A stretch of DNA of 64,000 nt from DATJGR01 sp963735085. GTDB taxonomy: Bacteria; Pseudomonadota; Gammaproteobacteria; Pseudomonadales; Azotimanducaceae. The notes under the pieces are model-generated. The model searched no databases. It saw nothing but the letters and a program-made list of their open reading frames with translations, and was not told the origin of the DNA. Shown one piece after another: positions 18,376 through 27,144 of the stretch. The translations under genes were made by a program, and so were the position numbers. The stretch spans positions 744,001 to 808,000 of the forward strand of contig CAVTJP010000005.1 in the NCBI GenBank assembly GCA_963735085.1, read 5' to 3'. The first letter of the stretch is position 1, and every line of letters begins with the position of its first letter.

Positions 18376-19523
18376 GCTGGCTGCGGCTGTTGTGGTCCGG
18401 CCTGTGGCGGCGGCCGTTGCGCACGTTGCTGACGGCAGCGAGCCTTGCGACGGCGTTTCTGCTGCTCGGACTGCTGGCCCCGATCATGTCGGTGTTCGAG
18501 CACCGCAGCGACCTCACCGGCGTGCAGCGGCTCATCGTGCAGCCGCGCTATTCGATCACCGATTTCCTGCAGGTGAGCCAGGCGGCGGTCATTGATGCAT
18601 TGCCCGGTGTCCGCGCCACCACGCATCAGACCTGGTTCGGCGGTACCTTTCGCGATCCGGTCAACAGCTTCCCCCGCTGGGCGGTACCGCCGGAGAGTTA
18701 TCTCGCGCTGCGCCCCGAGATTCGGCTCGCGGCCTCGCAACGCAAGGCGTTCATCGACACGCGCACAAGTGCGATCGTCGGGCGCGAGACCGCCGCAAAG
18801 TACGGCCTGACGATCGGCGACCGCATCGCGCTGGTGCCCGATATCTGGCCCAACAAGGACGCTAAGGCGTGGGAGTTCACCATTGTCGGCATATTCGACG
18901 GCACGGACCCCACCGTCGATCTGACCGCGATGTACATCAACTATGCCTACTTCGACGAATACCGAACGTGGGGTAATGGGCTGATCGGCACCGTACTGGT
19001 GGGGCTCGACGACGGTGCGCGGGCGGCCGACGTGGCCACTGCGATCGACGCACGTTTCGCAAACTCCGCCGAAGCCACCAGCACCTCGTCGGAACGCGAC
19101 TACGCGATGCAGTTCGCCGATCAGCTTGGCGATGTCGGGCTGATGTTGTCGGTAATTCTCGGCTCGGTGCTGTTCGCGATCGCGTTGGTCGCCGCGAACA
19201 CGATGGCGCACGGCATCCGGGAACGCATGACGGAGTTCGCGGTGTTGCATGCGCTGGGGTTCCAGCGCCGCACGCTCGAGTGGCTGGTCGCCGGCGAAGC
19301 GTTGCTACTGGTGCTGCTCGGCGCCATACCCGGATTGTTGATCGCCGCCGCATTGGTCGAAGCCGGCCGCCAGCGGCTGCCGCAACTCGGTGGTATTGCG
19401 ATGAGGCTGGACACGGTCACCCAGGCTGCTGCGGTTGCCGTGGCACTGATGCTACTCGCCGCGTGCCAGCCTACCTGGCGGCTGCACCGGCTTCGCATCG
19501 TCGACACATTGCGGGCGTTGTAG
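18372..19523 (+). CDS. FtsX/MacB-type ABC transporter permease (first)
   Basis: 383 residues. An N-terminal transmembrane helix (LLTAASLATAFLLLGLLAPIM) precedes a ~210-residue periplasmic MacB core-like domain (IVGRETAAKYGLTIGDRIALV, FTIVGIFDGTDP). Three C-terminal helices carry the FtsX domain (VGLMLSVILGSVLFAIALVAANTMAHGIRERMTEFAVLHALGF). The GTG start overlaps the ATPase stop. This topology belongs to mechanotransmission ABC systems that move lipoproteins, peptides or antibiotics rather than classical import permeases. Confidence 0.9.
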   Translation: MSWLRLLWSGLWRRPLRTLLTAASLATAFLLLGLLAPIMSVFEHRSDLTGVQRLIVQPRYSITDFLQVSQAAVIDALPGVRATTHQTWFGGTFRDPVNSFPRWAVPPESYLALRPEIRLAASQRKAFIDTRTSAIVGRETAAKYGLTIGDRIALVPDIWPNKDAKAWEFTIVGIFDGTDPTVDLTAMYINYAYFDEYRTWGNGLIGTVLVGLDDGARAADVATAIDARFANSAEATSTSSERDYAMQFADQLGDVGLMLSVILGSVLFAIALVAANTMAHGIRERMTEFAVLHALGFQRRTLEWLVAGEALLLVLLGAIPGLLIAAALVEAGRQRLPQLGGIAMRLDTVTQAAAVAVALMLLAACQPTWRLHRLRIVDTLRAL

Positions 19524-19533
19524 GAGGTCGATC

Positions 19534-20730
19534 ATGCTGCGTCAAGCCATCGCCATTACGTTGATCAACCTTGCGACCTTGCGCACCCGCCTCGGCGCCG
19601 GCATCGTCGTGATCATCGGCGTGGGCGGCGTCGTGTTCGTTTTCACGGCGCTGTTTGCGATGGCGAACGGGCTAACGCAAACGTTGCGCGGCACCGGCGA
19701 ACCCGACCGCGCGCTGATCCTCGGCAAAGGCTCCCATTCGGAGATCAACGGCTCGATCACCCGCGATCAGGCGGCAATCATCGCCAACCTGCCCGGTATC
19801 GCCGCGACGCATTTGGCGGACGGACGTCGCATCCCGCTCGCATCCGCGGAGATCTACGCTACGGTGAATCTGCCGCGCCGCAAAGATGGTCATCGCGCCG
19901 GACTGCCGCTGCGCGGCGTCAGCGTCAATGCCTTCCGCGTGCGGCCGGAGGTGCAGATCACAGCCGGACGGCGGTTCGAACCGGGACGCTTCGAACTGAT
20001 CGTCGGCGACGGCGCAGCGCGCGTGTTCGCGGGCCTCGATGTTGGCAACGAGGTTTCCATCAAAGGCACGTCGTTTCGCGTAGTCGGACATTTCAGGGCC
20101 GCAGGGCACGCGACGGAATCAGAAGCGTGGATGGACGTCGACGTGATGGCGAACGTGTTCCGCCGCGGGCCGTATCTGCAGTCGGTGCTGGTGCGACTCG
20201 AATCGCGCGCTGCGCTGGTGCCGTTGACGGCCGCAATCGATGCGGATCGGCGCCTCTCGAGCAGCGTGTTTCGCGAATCCGATTTCTACGCCGGGCAATC
20301 GGAATCCGCTACGCGCCTGATGAAGTTCGTTGGCATCACCGCAGGCACGATCATGGCGCTGGGCGCCACATTCGCGGCGCTGAATGCGCTGTACGCCGCC
20401 GTCTCCGGACGCACCCGCGAGATCGCGACGTTGCGCGCGCTCGGTTTCTCGGCCGCGCCGATCGTGGCATCGGTGCTGAGCGAATCGCTGGCATTGTCGC
20501 TGGCGGGCGGCGTATTGGGCGCTACGCTCGGCTGGCTCGTGTTCGACGGTGTCAACATGGCGTCCGTTGGTGCGACGTATTCTCAGGTCGCCTTTCGCTT
20601 TTCGGTCACGCCGCGGTTGGTCTGTTCGGGCATCGCGCTCGCGCTGCTGATCGGATTTGTCGGCGGGTTGATGCCCGCGCTGCGCGCTGCGCGACAAAGC
20701 GTGGTGGAAGGTCTGCGCACGCTGGCATAA
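19534..20730 (+). CDS. FtsX/MacB-type ABC transporter permease (second)
   Basis: 398 residues with the same plan as its upstream neighbour: one N-terminal helix (AGIVVIIGVGGVVFVFTALFAMANGL), periplasmic domain (RFELIVGDGAARVFAGLDVGNEV) and three C-terminal helices with the conserved RTREIATLRALGFSAAPIVASVLSESLALSLAGG. The pair probably forms a heterodimer, unlike homodimeric MacB. An AGGAGG-like site (TAGGAGGTCGATC) precedes ATG 19534. It ends 4 bp before the adaptor-like gene. Confidence 0.9.
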   Translation: MLRQAIAITLINLATLRTRLGAGIVVIIGVGGVVFVFTALFAMANGLTQTLRGTGEPDRALILGKGSHSEINGSITRDQAAIIANLPGIAATHLADGRRIPLASAEIYATVNLPRRKDGHRAGLPLRGVSVNAFRVRPEVQITAGRRFEPGRFELIVGDGAARVFAGLDVGNEVSIKGTSFRVVGHFRAAGHATESEAWMDVDVMANVFRRGPYLQSVLVRLESRAALVPLTAAIDADRRLSSSVFRESDFYAGQSESATRLMKFVGITAGTIMALGATFAALNALYAAVSGRTREIATLRALGFSAAPIVASVLSESLALSLAGGVLGATLGWLVFDGVNMASVGATYSQVAFRFSVTPRLVCSGIALALLIGFVGGLMPALRAARQSVVEGLRTLA

Positions 20731-20734
20731 ACAC

Positions 20735-21334
20735 GTGCACCCGTCCGACGACATGCCGATACCCACAGCGGGCAAGCGCGCGCTGCTCGAACTGGACCTC
20801 GATCGCGTACAGCGTCTTGCCGCACAGCACCTGGCCAGTGCCGCCGATCTGGATCGGGATCGCCTGACACTCGAAGGTGTGCAGGCGCAGCTGCACCAGC
20901 AACGCGACAACGTGCGCGTTGCGCAACGCAACGTGGCGCTGCAGCAACAGCGCCTCTCGGAAATGAAAATTCGCGCGCCGTTTGCCGGCGTGGTGGTCGA
21001 CAAGGCCGCCCAACCAGGCGAAATGATCTCGCCAATCTCGGCCGGCGGCGGCTTCACGCGCACCGGCATCTGCACGATCGTCGACATGAATTCGCTCGAA
21101 GTCGAGGTGGACGTCAACGAAGCGTACATCTATCGCGTACAGGCAGGGCAAGCGGTCGTCGTGACGCTGAATGCCTACCCCAGCGAAGCGATCGAAGGCC
21201 ACGTGATCGCGATCATCCCAACCGCAGACCGCAACAAGGCTACGGTTCGAGTACGTATCGGAATGAGCAAGGCGAATCCGCGGGTGCTACCGAACATGGG
21301 CGTCAAAGTGGCTTTTTTGAACGCGCCCGGCTAG
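20735..21334 (+). CDS. Truncated HlyD/MacA-like membrane fusion protein
   Basis: 199 residues from GTG 20735, against ~370-420 for the family. It begins in the coiled-coil hairpin (LELDLDRVQRLAAQHLASAADLDRDRLTLEGVQAQL), then the lipoyl half-motif MKIRAPFAGVVVDKAAQPGEMISP and the beta-barrel (VDMNSLEVEVDVNEAYIYRVQAGQ, TVRVRIGMSKANPRVLPNMGVKVAFL). The N-terminal signal or membrane helix, the first lipoyl half and the first helix are missing. No other frame just upstream supplies them, because the permease occupies that DNA. It may be a degraded adaptor or a domain that works with another protein. Confidence 0.72.
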   Translation: MHPSDDMPIPTAGKRALLELDLDRVQRLAAQHLASAADLDRDRLTLEGVQAQLHQQRDNVRVAQRNVALQQQRLSEMKIRAPFAGVVVDKAAQPGEMISPISAGGGFTRTGICTIVDMNSLEVEVDVNEAYIYRVQAGQAVVVTLNAYPSEAIEGHVIAIIPTADRNKATVRVRIGMSKANPRVLPNMGVKVAFLNAPG

Positions 21335-21360
21335 CCATCGCAGGCCTCACGCCACGTCGC

Positions 21361-22194
21361 TCAGGCCGCATTGTCGAGCATGCGCACCTCGCGCTGCGGA
21401 AACGGATGCGCAATGTGGCGACCGCGAAACGACTCCAGCACTGCTTGCGTCACTTCACTCGATGCAGCGACATAGTCGGGCACGTTGACCCACGGCTTCA
21501 CCGCAAGCGTCACCGATGAGTCCGCCAGCGTTGCTACTTGGATGACCGGCGAAGGTTCGTCAAGCACGCGCGGACTGGCCCGCAACACTTCGCCGATTGC
21601 AGCGAGCGCCGCGTTCATATCGGTGTCATAAGCAACGCCGACACGGATATCCAGTTGGCGCAGCTTGCCGTAGTTGTGCAAGATCTCACCGACGATCTTG
21701 CGATTCGGCACCACGACCCGCGACAGATCGGTGTGGCCGAGCACCGTGGCGAACAAACCGATGCCCTCGACATTACCTTCCACACTCACCACCGATATGT
21801 ACTCGCCTACCCTGAACGGCCGCGTGAAAATGATCGTCAATCCCGCCGCAACGTTGCCGAGCACACCCTGCATCGCCAGTGCAATGCCCGCGCCGGCGAC
21901 ACCGAGGCCCGCGATCATCGGCAACAACTCAACGCCCAGGTTCTGCAGCGCCATGATGACGAACAGCCCCAGCACGAGTATTCGCACAACGCGCACCAGC
22001 AGCATTCGCACCGGTACCTCGATGGCCAACCGCGTCAGCATTCGATCGAACGCGTGCCCCAGCCAACGGCCGACGAACACGCCCGCAATCAGGATCACGA
22101 TCGCAACGAAAAGCTTCGGTCCGAACTCGAGTGCGAGATCGAGGGCTGTGTTCTTGACGTGGTCGAGCATTGCGAGATTTTCATCCATCGACAT
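21361..22194 (-). CDS. mscS: Small-conductance mechanosensitive channel (MscS family), first copy
   Basis: 277 residues, normal MscS length. Transmembrane helices 1-2 (KLFVAIVILIAGVFVGRWLG, VVRILVLGLFVIMALQNLG) precede the pore helix GLGVAGAGIALAMQGVLGNVAAGLTIIFTRPFRVGEYI with its Gly/Ala packing. The beta domain (GIGLFATVLGHTDLSRVVVPNRKIVGE) and the C-terminal alpha/beta domain follow. It relieves turgor on hypo-osmotic shock. It is convergent with the truncated adaptor gene. It is not close in sequence to the second MscS at 23.8 kb beyond the shared family pattern, so a recent tandem duplication is unlikely. Confidence 0.93.
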   Translation of the reverse strand: MSMDENLAMLDHVKNTALDLALEFGPKLFVAIVILIAGVFVGRWLGHAFDRMLTRLAIEVPVRMLLVRVVRILVLGLFVIMALQNLGVELLPMIAGLGVAGAGIALAMQGVLGNVAAGLTIIFTRPFRVGEYISVVSVEGNVEGIGLFATVLGHTDLSRVVVPNRKIVGEILHNYGKLRQLDIRVGVAYDTDMNAALAAIGEVLRASPRVLDEPSPVIQVATLADSSVTLAVKPWVNVPDYVAASSEVTQAVLESFRGRHIAHPFPQREVRMLDNAA

Positions 22195-22282
22195 TCTCCG
22201 GAGGGATTGACACCGTGCATTCTGCCACCGCGCGCCATGATCCGAACGTTGGTTGCGACACCGGATTTGCGTTGAACGCTAC

Positions 22283-23101
22283 ATGAGCGCGCCGGATATC
22301 CGACTGGTCGCATTGGACATCGACGGCACGCTGATCGAGCCCGGCGCTGGCCACGAAGCCATGCCCGACGCGGCCATCAGCGACGCGATAACGCGCCTGG
22401 TGGATGCCGGCATCGTGGTGGTGCTGGCAAGCGGCCGGATGTATCCGGGCACCGCGCGCGTCGCCGCGCATCTGCACCTCGACAGTCCGCTGATCTGCCA
22501 GCAGGGCGCCAGCGTGCATCGCGCCGACGGCAGCCAGCTGCATCAGTTTTCAATCGATGCGGCAATCGCCGACCAACTCGTCGAGTTCGCGCTGGAGCGA
22601 CGCTGGCCGTTCGCCTGGTTCGATGCGGTGCGCTACCTCGCCTCGCAACGCAACAGCGCATCCGATGAGTACGGCCGCGTGTCCGGCGTGATACCGGAGT
22701 ACCGCAGTGACGCCAATCGCGCCGGCGTCATACCGACGGGAGTCGATATCATCAGCACAGCTGCCGAGGCCAACGGCGTGCACGAATATCTCGCACAGTC
22801 TTATGGCGAACGCGTGCACCTGCTGGACTTTCCTTCGGTCACGGCAGCGCACTCCCCCGAGGCCACCAAAGCCAACGCGTTGTCACTACTTGCTGCCGAC
22901 CTCGGCGTCGACGCCGACGCAGTGCTCGCGATCGGCGACAGCGTGAACGACGCGTCGATGCTGCGCTGGGCAGGACGCGGCGTGGCGATGCCGCATGCCG
23001 ATCGATACGCGCGCGCGGCCGCAGACGAGACTCTCAGCGGCACCGGCGTTTCGGGTGTCGCGCCGCTGCTGCGCTCGGTGCTGCAAAGTACCGGTGGCTA
23101 A
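22283..23101 (+). CDS. Cof-type HAD-superfamily phosphatase
   Basis: 272 residues. Motif I is ALDIDGTLIEPG (nucleophile Asp and acid/base Asp). Motif II is VVLASGRMYPGT. Motif IV is VLAIGDSVNDASMLRWAGRGVAM. The ~100-residue C2B cap between motifs II and III places it in the Cof/YidA group of sugar-phosphate or flavin-phosphate phosphatases; the substrate cannot be read from sequence. The ATG at 22283 is chosen as the codon next to motif I; TTG 22253 is in frame. Its stop overlaps the stop of the convergent glutathione transferase. Confidence 0.9.
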   Translation: MSAPDIRLVALDIDGTLIEPGAGHEAMPDAAISDAITRLVDAGIVVVLASGRMYPGTARVAAHLHLDSPLICQQGASVHRADGSQLHQFSIDAAIADQLVEFALERRWPFAWFDAVRYLASQRNSASDEYGRVSGVIPEYRSDANRAGVIPTGVDIISTAAEANGVHEYLAQSYGERVHLLDFPSVTAAHSPEATKANALSLLAADLGVDADAVLAIGDSVNDASMLRWAGRGVAMPHADRYARAAADETLSGTGVSGVAPLLRSVLQSTGG

Positions 23102-23709
23102 GCGCCGCCCTTCGTCATTGCGCGCTGATACGCCCGGCGCGCCTCGATACGATCGACGAATGTCGTCAGGTTCGGAAACGCATCGCGACCAGCGAACATG
23201 ACCGCGACCTGTGCCACGAACGACAATTGCACGTCCGCGCCGGTGAGATCGTCACCCACGAAGTAATCTCGCCCCTTCAACTCGTCGTTTAGGAAACCGA
23301 GGTGATTCTGCGTTTCGCTCTCAATACGCGGCAGCAGCGGCGCGCCAGCATCGCCCAGACGGCCCACGTACAGGCGCAACATCAGTGGCAGCATCGCTGA
23401 GCCTTCTGCGTAGTGCAGGAACTGCATGTAGCGGTCGTAGTCCACGGTACCCATGTTGGGCGCGAGGCGGCCGTTGCCATAGCGCCGCACGAGATACTCG
23501 ACGATCGCGCCGGATTCGAAGATAACCCTGCCGTCGTCGCGAATCACCGGTGCCTTGCCGAGCGGATGAATCGCCTTCAGTTCCGGTGGTGCGAGGTTCG
23601 TTGTGGCATCGCGCTGATACATGATGAGCTCGTAATCGACCCCAAGCTCTTCGAGTAACCAGGTGATTCGGCGGGAACGCGATGCATTGAGGTGATGGAC
23701 TTCGATCAT
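23098..23709 (-). CDS. gst: Glutathione S-transferase
   Basis: 203 residues. The N-terminal thioredoxin-like domain has MIEVHHLNASRSRRITWLLEELGVDYELI, the cis-proline site HPLGKAPVI and the glutathione gamma-glutamyl contact FESGAIVEYLVRRYG. The C-terminal helical domain includes DYFVGDDLTGADVQLSF, the conserved N-capping box. The Ser in SRSRR is in the position of the catalytic Ser/Cys of bacterial beta/theta-like enzymes. Cytoplasmic detoxification or reductive thiol chemistry is expected. Confidence 0.92.
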   Translation of the reverse strand: MIEVHHLNASRSRRITWLLEELGVDYELIMYQRDATTNLAPPELKAIHPLGKAPVIRDDGRVIFESGAIVEYLVRRYGNGRLAPNMGTVDYDRYMQFLHYAEGSAMLPLMLRLYVGRLGDAGAPLLPRIESETQNHLGFLNDELKGRDYFVGDDLTGADVQLSFVAQVAVMFAGRDAFPNLTTFVDRIEARRAYQRAMTKGGA

Positions 23710-23738
23710 GGTTGCTCCTGTGGGTCGTTGAGAAGGAC

Positions 23739-23802
23739 AGGGTCAGAGTGCTTCACCAAGACATTAGCCAAAGCTCTACTTCGAATGAAGCACTCTGACC
23801 CT
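23739..23802. repeat. Palindrome with AGGGTCAGAGTGCTTCA arms
   Basis: Perfect 17-bp inverted repeat, arms 23739-23755 and 23786-23802, around a 30-nt centre. It lies between the glutathione transferase start and the second MscS stop. The outer GGGTCAGA is identical to the core of the palindrome at 4719-4770, so both probably belong to one dispersed family of the kind mobilised by REP-associated (RAYT/Y1) transposases. No transposase is in this window. Confidence 0.7.
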
Positions 23803-23806
23803 CACG

Positions 23807-24649
23807 CTAGCTCGCTTGGTTGATCAGATGCAGATCACGCTGCGGATAGGGAATGGACAGGCCGCTGCCTTCCAGCGCGGTCTTGATCCGTTCCAGTAAA
23901 TCACCGCGCACCGGCCAATAATCAGCCGATTTAACCCAAGGTCGAACCGCAATGTTCACGCTGCTGTCGGCAAGTTCGAGTGTCATGATCTTCGCTTCCG
24001 GCTCGTCGAGAATGCGTTCGTCGGCGGCCAGCACTTCCTGCATCAACTTCTTCGCGTGCGCAACGTCGTCGTCGTAGCTGACGCCGATTACCAGATCGAT
24101 TCGCCGCGTCGCCTCAGTGGAATAGTTGGTGATTGCCGAGCCATAAATCAGGCTGTTCGGGATCGTGATGACACGATTGTCGGGCGTCTTGATGACCGTG
24201 TTGAATATTTTGATGCTGCTCACGGTACCGGAAACACCAGCGGCTTCGACGAAGTCACCAACCATGAACGGCCGGAAGAACACCAGCATCACGCCGGAGG
24301 AAAAGTTCGACAGCGAATCCTTCAGCGCCAGCCCCACTGCGAGACCGGCGGCACCGACGATTGCGAGGAAGTTGGTGGTCGGCACTCCAAGCGCGCTGGC
24401 AGCCGTCAACACCACGAACACCAGCAAGGTCATATTGATCAGATTGCCGAGAAAGCTCGCCAGCGTGGTTTCGACGCCGCCACGCTGGACGGCTCTGCCG
24501 AACCAACGCGTCAACGCGGCCGCGATCCAACGACCTATGAAGAAAATCAGAATCGCGGCGACGAGACGTCCCGTCCAATTGAGCAGGATCGGCCCGAGCA
24601 ATTCCGGGTCGATCACCTTGGCGAGACCGTTCAGCATTCTATCCAACAA
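23807..24649 (-). CDS. mscS: Small-conductance mechanosensitive channel (MscS family), second copy
   Basis: 280 residues, beginning with a short helical lead, then TM helices (LVAAILIFFIGRWIAAALT, MTLLVFVVLTAASALGV). The pore-lining helix AIVGAAGLAVGLALKDSLSNFSSGVMLVFFRPFMVGDFV is close to the E. coli MscS pattern. PDNRVITIPNSLIYGSAITNYS follows, then the cytoplasmic cage domain. The C-terminal IPYPQRDLHL is the normal end. It opens under membrane tension. It sits apart from its neighbours with about 150 bp on its 5' side that hold no gene. Confidence 0.94.
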   Translation of the reverse strand: MLDRMLNGLAKVIDPELLGPILLNWTGRLVAAILIFFIGRWIAAALTRWFGRAVQRGGVETTLASFLGNLINMTLLVFVVLTAASALGVPTTNFLAIVGAAGLAVGLALKDSLSNFSSGVMLVFFRPFMVGDFVEAAGVSGTVSSIKIFNTVIKTPDNRVITIPNSLIYGSAITNYSTEATRRIDLVIGVSYDDDVAHAKKLMQEVLAADERILDEPEAKIMTLELADSSVNIAVRPWVKSADYWPVRGDLLERIKTALEGSGLSIPYPQRDLHLINQAS

Positions 24650-24798
24650 ACGATGCCTCCTGACATTCTACGTGCGTTGTCACGCACTAGATCAATGGAA
24701 CAGAGTTGATGAAACAGATGAGTCTGGAAGGGTAAGCCGATAGTACCCGCGAGGACAAGCGCGGTTGAGACGGCCCGCCTTGCACCTGCGTAGAGCCG

Positions 24799-25263
24799 TT
24801 AGTCACCTGTGGTGCCGATGATTTCCAGCACATCCGCCGCACTGGTCGCCGTCCGCAAGCGTTGGCGCGTGGCGTCGTCGCTCAACACCCGGGCAATGTT
24901 CGCCAGCGTGTTCAGATGCTCCTGAAACTGCTCCTTCGGAACCACGAACAGCAGAACGATGTAGACCGGTTGGTCGTCCAGTGCCGAGAAATCGACTGCG
25001 TGACGGGCAATGCCGAGCACGGCCTCCACCCGATCCACGTGATCTGTCGGCGCATGCGGAATGCCGATGCCGTGCCCGATGCCGGTACTCATGGTCTGTT
25101 CGCGTCCGCGTACCGCGACGGCGACCGCGGCAGCAGCGTCAGCGGGCATCTGCGTCGTCTCGACAAGCACACGCATCAACTCATCGATCGCGCCCCAGCG
25201 GTCGGTCGCCTGAAGATCGGTCACGATCTGCGCGGGCCGGGTAATGAGTTCGTGCAACAGCAT
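24799..25263 (-). CDS. PTS EIIA type-2 (PtsN/fructose-like) protein
   Basis: 154 residues, a single EIIA domain. The phosphorylatable histidine is His70 in TGIGHGIGIPHAPTDHVD, with the conserved second His at 64. The end of the domain reads LFVVPKEQFQEHLNTLANIARVLSD, normal for the EIIA-Ntr/Fru fold. No EIIB/EIIC or HPr is nearby, so a regulatory role like PtsN is likelier than sugar uptake. The divergent neighbour is a potassium-channel/RCK protein; PtsN is known to control K+ transport in E. coli, which makes this pairing worth noting. ATG 25263 is chosen over an Arg-rich lead. Confidence 0.9.
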   Translation of the reverse strand: MLLHELITRPAQIVTDLQATDRWGAIDELMRVLVETTQMPADAAAAVAVAVRGREQTMSTGIGHGIGIPHAPTDHVDRVEAVLGIARHAVDFSALDDQPVYIVLLFVVPKEQFQEHLNTLANIARVLSDDATRQRLRTATSAADVLEIIGTTGD

Positions 25264-25376
25264 GGAGTCGAGGTGCCTGTCTAACGGGAGATTAAGTGGC
25301 CGCGTCCGAACCGGCGCGCTTACACTGTTTGCCAGAGCACTTCGCACCGCCCTCAATCATTCGCAGTCGGACATTC

Positions 25377-27080
25377 ATGAAATCTCTGGGCTCCCTGCTA
25401 ACGACACGTTCCCGGCTGCCGACACGCGATTCCAGCAATCGGCAAGACCTGCGGCTGGTGTTCATGTATCTGGGTTTTCTGGTTGCGCTGATCACAGTCT
25501 ACAGTGTGCTGTTCCACGTGCTGATGGCAATGGAGGGCCAGCACCACTCCTGGATCACCGGGGTCTACTGGACGTTGACCGTCATGTCCACGTTGGGCTT
25601 CGGCGACATCACGTTTCAAAGCGACCTCGGCAGGCTCTTTTCCATCGTTGTACTGCTGAGCGGCATTGTAGCGCTGCTGGTCGTGTTGCCCTTCGTCTTC
25701 ATTGAATTCTTCTACGATCCGTTTCTGAAAGCACAATCGCGAGCGCGCGCGCCGCGCCGTCTCTCCGAACGCATCACCGGCCACGTCATCATCACCAGCA
25801 GCGACCCGGTCACACTGTGGTTGATCGGTATGCTGCGTGATTACGGCTACCCCTACGTGCTGCTGGTCGAGCGCGTCGAAGCGGCGCTCGACATGGCGGC
25901 CACCGGCATCAACGTCTTGGTCGGCGCGCCCGACGACCCGGATAGCTACCGCAACGCGCGCATCGAGAATGCGGCGCTCGTAGTCGCCACCGGCGGTGAC
26001 ATCGGCAACACCAACGTCGCATTCACTGTACGCGAACTCAACGCGACAGTGCGCATCGCCACGACCGCGCGCGACGCGCAGACCGAAGAAATTCTCGACC
26101 TTGCCGGTGCCAGCATGGTGCTGAAACTGGGCGAGATGCTCGGTGTCGCATTGGCCCGACGCATCATCGCAGGCGACGCACGCGCTCACGTAATAGGCGA
26201 GTTCGACAACCTGATCATCGCCGAAGCCGCGGCGGCCGGGACGCCGTTGGTCGGCAAGACACTGGCAGCCTGTCGCCTCGAGGAACTCGTTGGCATCCGC
26301 GTCATCGGCATCTGGGAGCGCGGCACCTTTTCGATCCCCTCACCCGAGACCCCGATCAACGATGCGACGGTACTGGTGCTCGCGGGCAACATCGAACAGG
26401 TGCAACGCTACGATGCGATGTTCTGCATCTACCACGTCGCGCGGGGCCGCGTCGTAATCCTCGGTGCGGGGCGCGTGGGCCGCGCAACGGCCGCAGCACT
26501 CGCCGAACGCGGCGTCGAATGTTGCCTGGTCGATCAAGCGCCGGAGCGGCTCGAGGGCGCCCAATACAGCGTGCTTGGTAACGCAACCGACCGCGCGGTG
26601 CTGGACGCCGCCGGCATTGCCGACGCGCCAGCCGTCGTCGTCACCACGCACGACGACGAGATCAATTCGTTCCTGACGATCTACGCGCGGCGCTTGCGCC
26701 CCGACATCGAAATCATCAGTCGCGCCACGCTGGAGCGAAATGTGTCGACGATGCACCGTGCCGGCGCGGACTTCGTGATGTCTCTTGCCCGCATGGGCGC
26801 CACGACGATTTTCAACTATCTGGAGCGCGGCGACGTGCTGATTCTCGCCGAAGGGTTGAACGTCTCGCGCGTTCGCGTGCCGCGACTGCTCATCGGCAAG
26901 GCGCCGGCCCAGCAGGCTTTGCTGGAGGAAACGGGCTGCCATCTGGTGGCCATCGGACGCGGCACGCAGATGGACATGAATCCGGACCCGAACGTGCCGC
27001 TGCTCGCAGACGACACGATGGTGATCGTCGGCAGCCTGGCGAATGAGAAGCGCTTTCTCGGCAAATACTCGCATAGCTGA
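25377..27080 (+). CDS. Potassium channel with two RCK/TrkA-N domains
   Basis: 567 residues. Two transmembrane helices (VFMYLGFLVALITVYSVLF and RLFSIVVLLSGIVALLVVLPFVF) flank a pore loop whose filter is TLGFGD (residues 72-77), a variant of TVGYGD. A first RCK-like domain starts at HVIITSSDPVTLWLIG and lacks a GxGxxG. A TrkA-C-like stretch follows, then a second RCK with VVILGAGRVGRATAAAL (GAGRVG at 363-368) and an acidic strand end. This is the layout of MthK-like or Kch-type channels with tandem RCK units gated by nucleotide or ions. ATG 25377 removes a non-homologous lead. Confidence 0.9.
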   Translation: MKSLGSLLTTRSRLPTRDSSNRQDLRLVFMYLGFLVALITVYSVLFHVLMAMEGQHHSWITGVYWTLTVMSTLGFGDITFQSDLGRLFSIVVLLSGIVALLVVLPFVFIEFFYDPFLKAQSRARAPRRLSERITGHVIITSSDPVTLWLIGMLRDYGYPYVLLVERVEAALDMAATGINVLVGAPDDPDSYRNARIENAALVVATGGDIGNTNVAFTVRELNATVRIATTARDAQTEEILDLAGASMVLKLGEMLGVALARRIIAGDARAHVIGEFDNLIIAEAAAAGTPLVGKTLAACRLEELVGIRVIGIWERGTFSIPSPETPINDATVLVLAGNIEQVQRYDAMFCIYHVARGRVVILGAGRVGRATAAALAERGVECCLVDQAPERLEGAQYSVLGNATDRAVLDAAGIADAPAVVVTTHDDEINSFLTIYARRLRPDIEIISRATLERNVSTMHRAGADFVMSLARMGATTIFNYLERGDVLILAEGLNVSRVRVPRLLIGKAPAQQALLEETGCHLVAIGRGTQMDMNPDPNVPLLADDTMVIVGSLANEKRFLGKYSHS

Positions 27081-27144
27081 GGCGACTTGCTTCAAGATAG
27101 GCCACACCACACGCACTGACCACTTCGACCAGGAGAGAAATTCC

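Noticed and set aside
18117..19250. 377-codon reverse frame over the ABC permease
   Set aside because: Antisense shadow, no ribosome site or domain.
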